Shown here one piece after another: positions 60,919-64,000 of a stretch of DNA of 64,000 nucleotides. The stretch lies in contig JALKBU010000013.1 of NCBI GenBank assembly GCA_023091735.1, positions 1 through 64,000 of the forward strand. The letters are read 5' to 3'. Both the position numbers and the translations under genes were made by a program. The first letter of the stretch is position 1. Each line of letters opens with the position of its first letter. This stretch comes from Trichomonas tenax (lineage: Eukaryota > Parabasalia > Trichomonadida > Trichomonadidae). The notes beneath the pieces are model-generated. The model ran no database searches and was not told the origin of the DNA. It saw only the letters and a list, made by a program, of their open reading frames with translations.

Positions 60919-63900
60919 ATGATCTCTGTCCAAAAAACCAGAATTTCGAATTTATCGGATTTAGTCTCCAGGCTTTCATCTGTAGAGCCATCTGAGAACA
61001 ACAATTACATGCCTACCTACATTCCGACTCCTACGCAACAAGATCGTTTGGTAGTTGATCAATTATTGAAAATTGATCAGAGTCAATATCCAGTTTACCT
61101 CGCGCAGAATCCATTTCCGTTAAAGTATTTGGTTTCAACAACTGAAAATGGTGCAGAGAGACTTAAAAATATCCTTCATTCGATTCCTTCAAAATTGGCT
61201 GTTGAATACGCGAGTGCGACATTTGCTCAGATATTCAGGACTTCATCAATCACCGAACTTGTCCAAACATTACGAAAGTCGATACATAATAGACAATTCC
61301 TTCACAACATTGAAAATTTTGCGTGCACGCTCTTCAATGCCGGCTCATGTCGTTTATTCACACTCCAACCGCAGCAAAATCAAATGGTCTCATTCATTGA
61401 TAATGATAGCTTTACGTTACAGGTTCCTCTTGGCCGTGGTATTGTCGGCTGCTGTGCGAAGGCCGGAAAAGTCGTTGTTTTACAGTCAACAAAAGACTCA
61501 TCATCATATGATCCAGAAATCGATGATTATTTCAATATTGGTGACAACGCTGCGATGCTTATTCCAATTTTCGACTCATCATCAAACTTCGTCATCTCAG
61601 TTCTTCTCGTTCACACACCAAAAGTCGGATCTTTCTTCTCACCAGAAGATCTTGAAATTGGCCTGATTTTGTCAACACAGATCTCTCCATTCCTCACATC
61701 ATATGTTGAGCACATGGAGAAGAATGATGACCGCGTCGTTCGCCAGGAAATTGCTCACGGCGTCAACACACTTCTTGGAAAGAATACTCTCGAAGAACTT
61801 CTTCCTGCAATCTTAAGTGTTGTTCAACACGCTGTTTCTACAAACGATGCTGAGCTTTATATGTACGACAGTGACCAGAAGATGCTCTATGTCTTCGAGC
61901 AGCAGATTGCAGCAGATGGATCAACATTCTTTGCAAGAAAATACTTCAAATCAACATCAGGTGTTCCAATGCATGTTATTCAAACATTACAAGTTCTCAA
62001 CTTCTCGAGACTCAGTCCAGAAAAGTGCGAATACTTCTCTAAGGAGTTCGATCTTCCAGCTCTCGGCCAGAGCATCATCGCTGTTCCTGTCTTTGGTATC
62101 GACAAGAAGCCAATCGCTGTTCTCACAGCTTATGGCAAACGCGGCGCAAACATGTTCTCAAGTGTCGATGTTTCCAGCCTCCAGCAAATCGCTGTTCAAA
62201 TTGGTGTCAACATCACTAACATTCTCACCGCACAGGCAGTTCAAACAGCCAAATCAAAGGCTTCCACCGTCACAGGAAACTTCGAGAAGCCAATGAAGGC
62301 AATCATCTCTGCCATGTCATCAAAGAACCCACAGCAGAAGAAATACCAAGTTTGCGAAGTCGTTGCCAAAGAAATCGCTCATGCTGTTAACTGCGACTTA
62401 GTGGCCATTTGGGATGTCGATTCCAACAACAAGATCAAGCAGCAGTTCATCCTCAAGTCGACAAATCCGTTTGGCCAAACAGTCAATGTTCCTACTCTCG
62501 TCCAGAATGCGATCAAGGACAAGCAGACAATAGAATGCAGTGTTGCAAGTGAACTCAGGGGCATGCTTGGAACATTCGATGAGGAAACCAACTACAAGTC
62601 ATACTCGAACATTACATATCCATGCGTTTCTAACGAAGTCGATGACTGCAAGTGGATCATCATGTGCGAGAACTCTCTCAATGCACAAGGGAGATTCACT
62701 GAACACGATGCTCAATTAATCTCAGATTTCTCACTGTTCTTAACACATTTCGGCGACTTAACGAATATGATTACTGTTCTTGATAAATCTGCAAGAATCA
62801 CGCAAATCCACAAAGCTCTCTTCGAGAAACTCATTCCAACAACACCTGATATCACAGACAGACTTCTTGCTGAACTTGCCACACAACTTAATGCCAACGA
62901 TTATGCATTGTATCATATCGATAATGTTTCTGAGCAACTTTCATTGATTGCTGCGGCTCCAGAATCTCTCGCATCAAAGAATGCTCAACTTTCTCACGGC
63001 TTAGTTGGCCAAGTTGCAACAAATGGCAATGCTGTCAATACAACAGAACTTTCCAAACATGATGTTTACAATGCAGCAATTGACTCCCTCGGAAGGAATC
63101 CAGAGAACGCATTGATTATCAAGGTATCAGATAATCTCGTTTTAGAGCTGACAGGCGAAAACTCATTCAGTGCTCTTGATGAACAAGCGGCTCTTGAATC
63201 CAAGTATCTCATCGCACAGTCTGTCGACATCACGAAGAACCTTGGTGAAGCGAAGAGCAGCGCTGTCGGTGGTGGTATTTCTACTGAAGAACGCGCATCA
63301 TTCATGAGCAGAGCTTCAGCACCAACAAGATCAGATATAGAAGAATACGGTGATAGATTATTCAACATTTTATCATACAACGATGATGATAGAATGATTA
63401 TGATATTGAAGTTATTTGTTTCACAAGGTGTCATTAGAAAGCTTCAAGTTCCATTCCAGAAGTTAACCCAGTTCATTTGCTCACTCAGATCATGCTACAA
63501 CACTACTCCTTACCACAACTGGACCCACGCATGCGATGTTATGCAGTTCGTGTTCAGCTGTATCATTCGCGGCCACTTAAGGAAGTTCTTGAACGATCTC
63601 GAAATATTGGCTCTCCTTCTTGCTGCTATTTGCCACGATGTCGACCACCATGGTTTGAACAACGCCTTCCACAAGAAGGCACGAACTCCACTGGGCATTC
63701 TTTATGAAGATAAACCAGTCATGGAAATGCACCACTGCGCAACTGCTATCAGACTTCTCGCAATGCCAGAACACGACATTCTTGAAGGAATCGAGTCTTA
63801 TGCTGATAGGTGCCACTTCTATGAGTTCTTCATTAAGATCATTCTTGCCACAGATATGGAGAAGCACATGCAGTACATCAAAGACTTCGAAGAGGTCACT

Positions 63901-64000
63901 AAGGAATTCGATAAGCGTAATGAGAAGCACAGACTTCTTCTTGCTCAGATAGTCATCAAAGCAGGCGATCTTTCCAACACCACACGTGCATTCGATACTG
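60919..64000 (+). CDS. GAF-domain cyclic nucleotide phosphodiesterase (3' end outside window)
   Basis: Over 1027 residues in the window. About four GAF-like segments occupy residues 120-800, for example GRGIVGCCAKAGKVVVL and LSHGLVGQVATNGNAV. The PDE catalytic domain starts near 850: PYHNWTHACDV (about 864), the metal-binding HDVDHHG (about 906) and AGDLSNTTR at the edge. It hydrolyses cAMP and/or cGMP to 5' nucleotides; GAF domains often bind cyclic nucleotides and control activity. The frame is open and coding-like upstream to 60673 without an ATG, including KLSDNNIPLARIQPNQ, so 60919 may not be the true start; an upstream exon or an error is possible. The final GDLSNTT segment and beyond are cut off. 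Confidence 0.85.
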   Translation, partial: MISVQKTRISNLSDLVSRLSSVEPSENNNYMPTYIPTPTQQDRLVVDQLLKIDQSQYPVYLAQNPFPLKYLVSTTENGAERLKNILHSIPSKLAVEYASATFAQIFRTSSITELVQTLRKSIHNRQFLHNIENFACTLFNAGSCRLFTLQPQQNQMVSFIDNDSFTLQVPLGRGIVGCCAKAGKVVVLQSTKDSSSYDPEIDDYFNIGDNAAMLIPIFDSSSNFVISVLLVHTPKVGSFFSPEDLEIGLILSTQISPFLTSYVEHMEKNDDRVVRQEIAHGVNTLLGKNTLEELLPAILSVVQHAVSTNDAELYMYDSDQKMLYVFEQQIAADGSTFFARKYFKSTSGVPMHVIQTLQVLNFSRLSPEKCEYFSKEFDLPALGQSIIAVPVFGIDKKPIAVLTAYGKRGANMFSSVDVSSLQQIAVQIGVNITNILTAQAVQTAKSKASTVTGNFEKPMKAIISAMSSKNPQQKKYQVCEVVAKEIAHAVNCDLVAIWDVDSNNKIKQQFILKSTNPFGQTVNVPTLVQNAIKDKQTIECSVASELRGMLGTFDEETNYKSYSNITYPCVSNEVDDCKWIIMCENSLNAQGRFTEHDAQLISDFSLFLTHFGDLTNMITVLDKSARITQIHKALFEKLIPTTPDITDRLLAELATQLNANDYALYHIDNVSEQLSLIAAAPESLASKNAQLSHGLVGQVATNGNAVNTTELSKHDVYNAAIDSLGRNPENALIIKVSDNLVLELTGENSFSALDEQAALESKYLIAQSVDITKNLGEAKSSAVGGGISTEERASFMSRASAPTRSDIEEYGDRLFNILSYNDDDRMIMILKLFVSQGVIRKLQVPFQKLTQFICSLRSCYNTTPYHNWTHACDVMQFVFSCIIRGHLRKFLNDLEILALLLAAICHDVDHHGLNNAFHKKARTPLGILYEDKPVMEMHHCATAIRLLAMPEHDILEGIESYADRCHFYEFFIKIILATDMEKHMQYIKDFEEVTKEFDKRNEKHRLLLAQIVIKAGDLSNTTRAFDT

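Overview
This window reads as nuclear DNA of a trichomonad (Parabasalia), most likely Trichomonas or Tritrichomonas; I cannot settle the species from sequence alone. Four observations support this. Genes are intronless, AT-rich and close to eukaryotic in family content (RNA polymerase II subunit RPB7, AP-2 alpha adaptin, a NOT2/3/5-box protein, an ABCA half-transporter, a GAF-PDE). There are BspA-like leucine-rich-repeat and glycine-rich surface-protein families in decayed form. One gene (53808-54524) carries the initiator-binding domain of the trichomonad factor IBP39. Several ATGs sit 4-40 bases after a TCA(C/T)TTT-like initiator.

Layout. 1-2342 (minus) is the 5' part of an NT-C2-domain protein whose tail is about 45 copies of a 24-bp (8-residue) E/K/R repeat and runs off the window. 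2343-5177 is mostly non-coding with a dead BspA fragment. 5178-13365 holds a VPS9-like protein, a membrane-anchored thioredoxin-fold protein, a DDB1/SF3B3-like propeller and a U1-type zinc-finger protein. 13469-14692 is a decayed DDE-transposase element inside nested inverted repeats. 14730-19966 has an MT-A70-like (METTL14-like) gene with a start-codon problem, a broken glycine-rich surface gene and an ABCA transporter. 22048-28124 is one roughly 6-kb BspA-like pseudogene. 28708-37437 is a dense housekeeping block: a small unknown protein, a degenerate adenylate-kinase-like protein, RPB7, a PP2A-like phosphatase, a MATE exporter, a PPC-domain protein and a histone-fold protein. 38470-44328 encodes a 1952-residue BTB plus F5/8-type-C protein with long charged repeats. 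45323-64000 holds a ubiquitin-like protein, a large type I surface protein, AP-2 alpha, the IBP39-like factor, an armadillo-like protein, an MFS-like transporter, a NOT-box protein, a coiled-coil protein and a 3'-truncated GAF-domain cyclic-nucleotide phosphodiesterase.

I see no operon-like logic. The coherent theme is transcription: an initiator-binding protein and an RPB7 gene occur together with many recognisable initiators and a second recurring promoter-proximal motif, TGTC(A/G)TGTAAAT. I did not find a tRNA, rRNA, CRISPR array or a clearly novel defence or metabolic system. The most unusual items are the promoter motif, the pair of 8-residue-period helical repeat proteins, and two enzyme-family members (MT-A70-like and adenylate-kinase-like) with altered active-site motifs.
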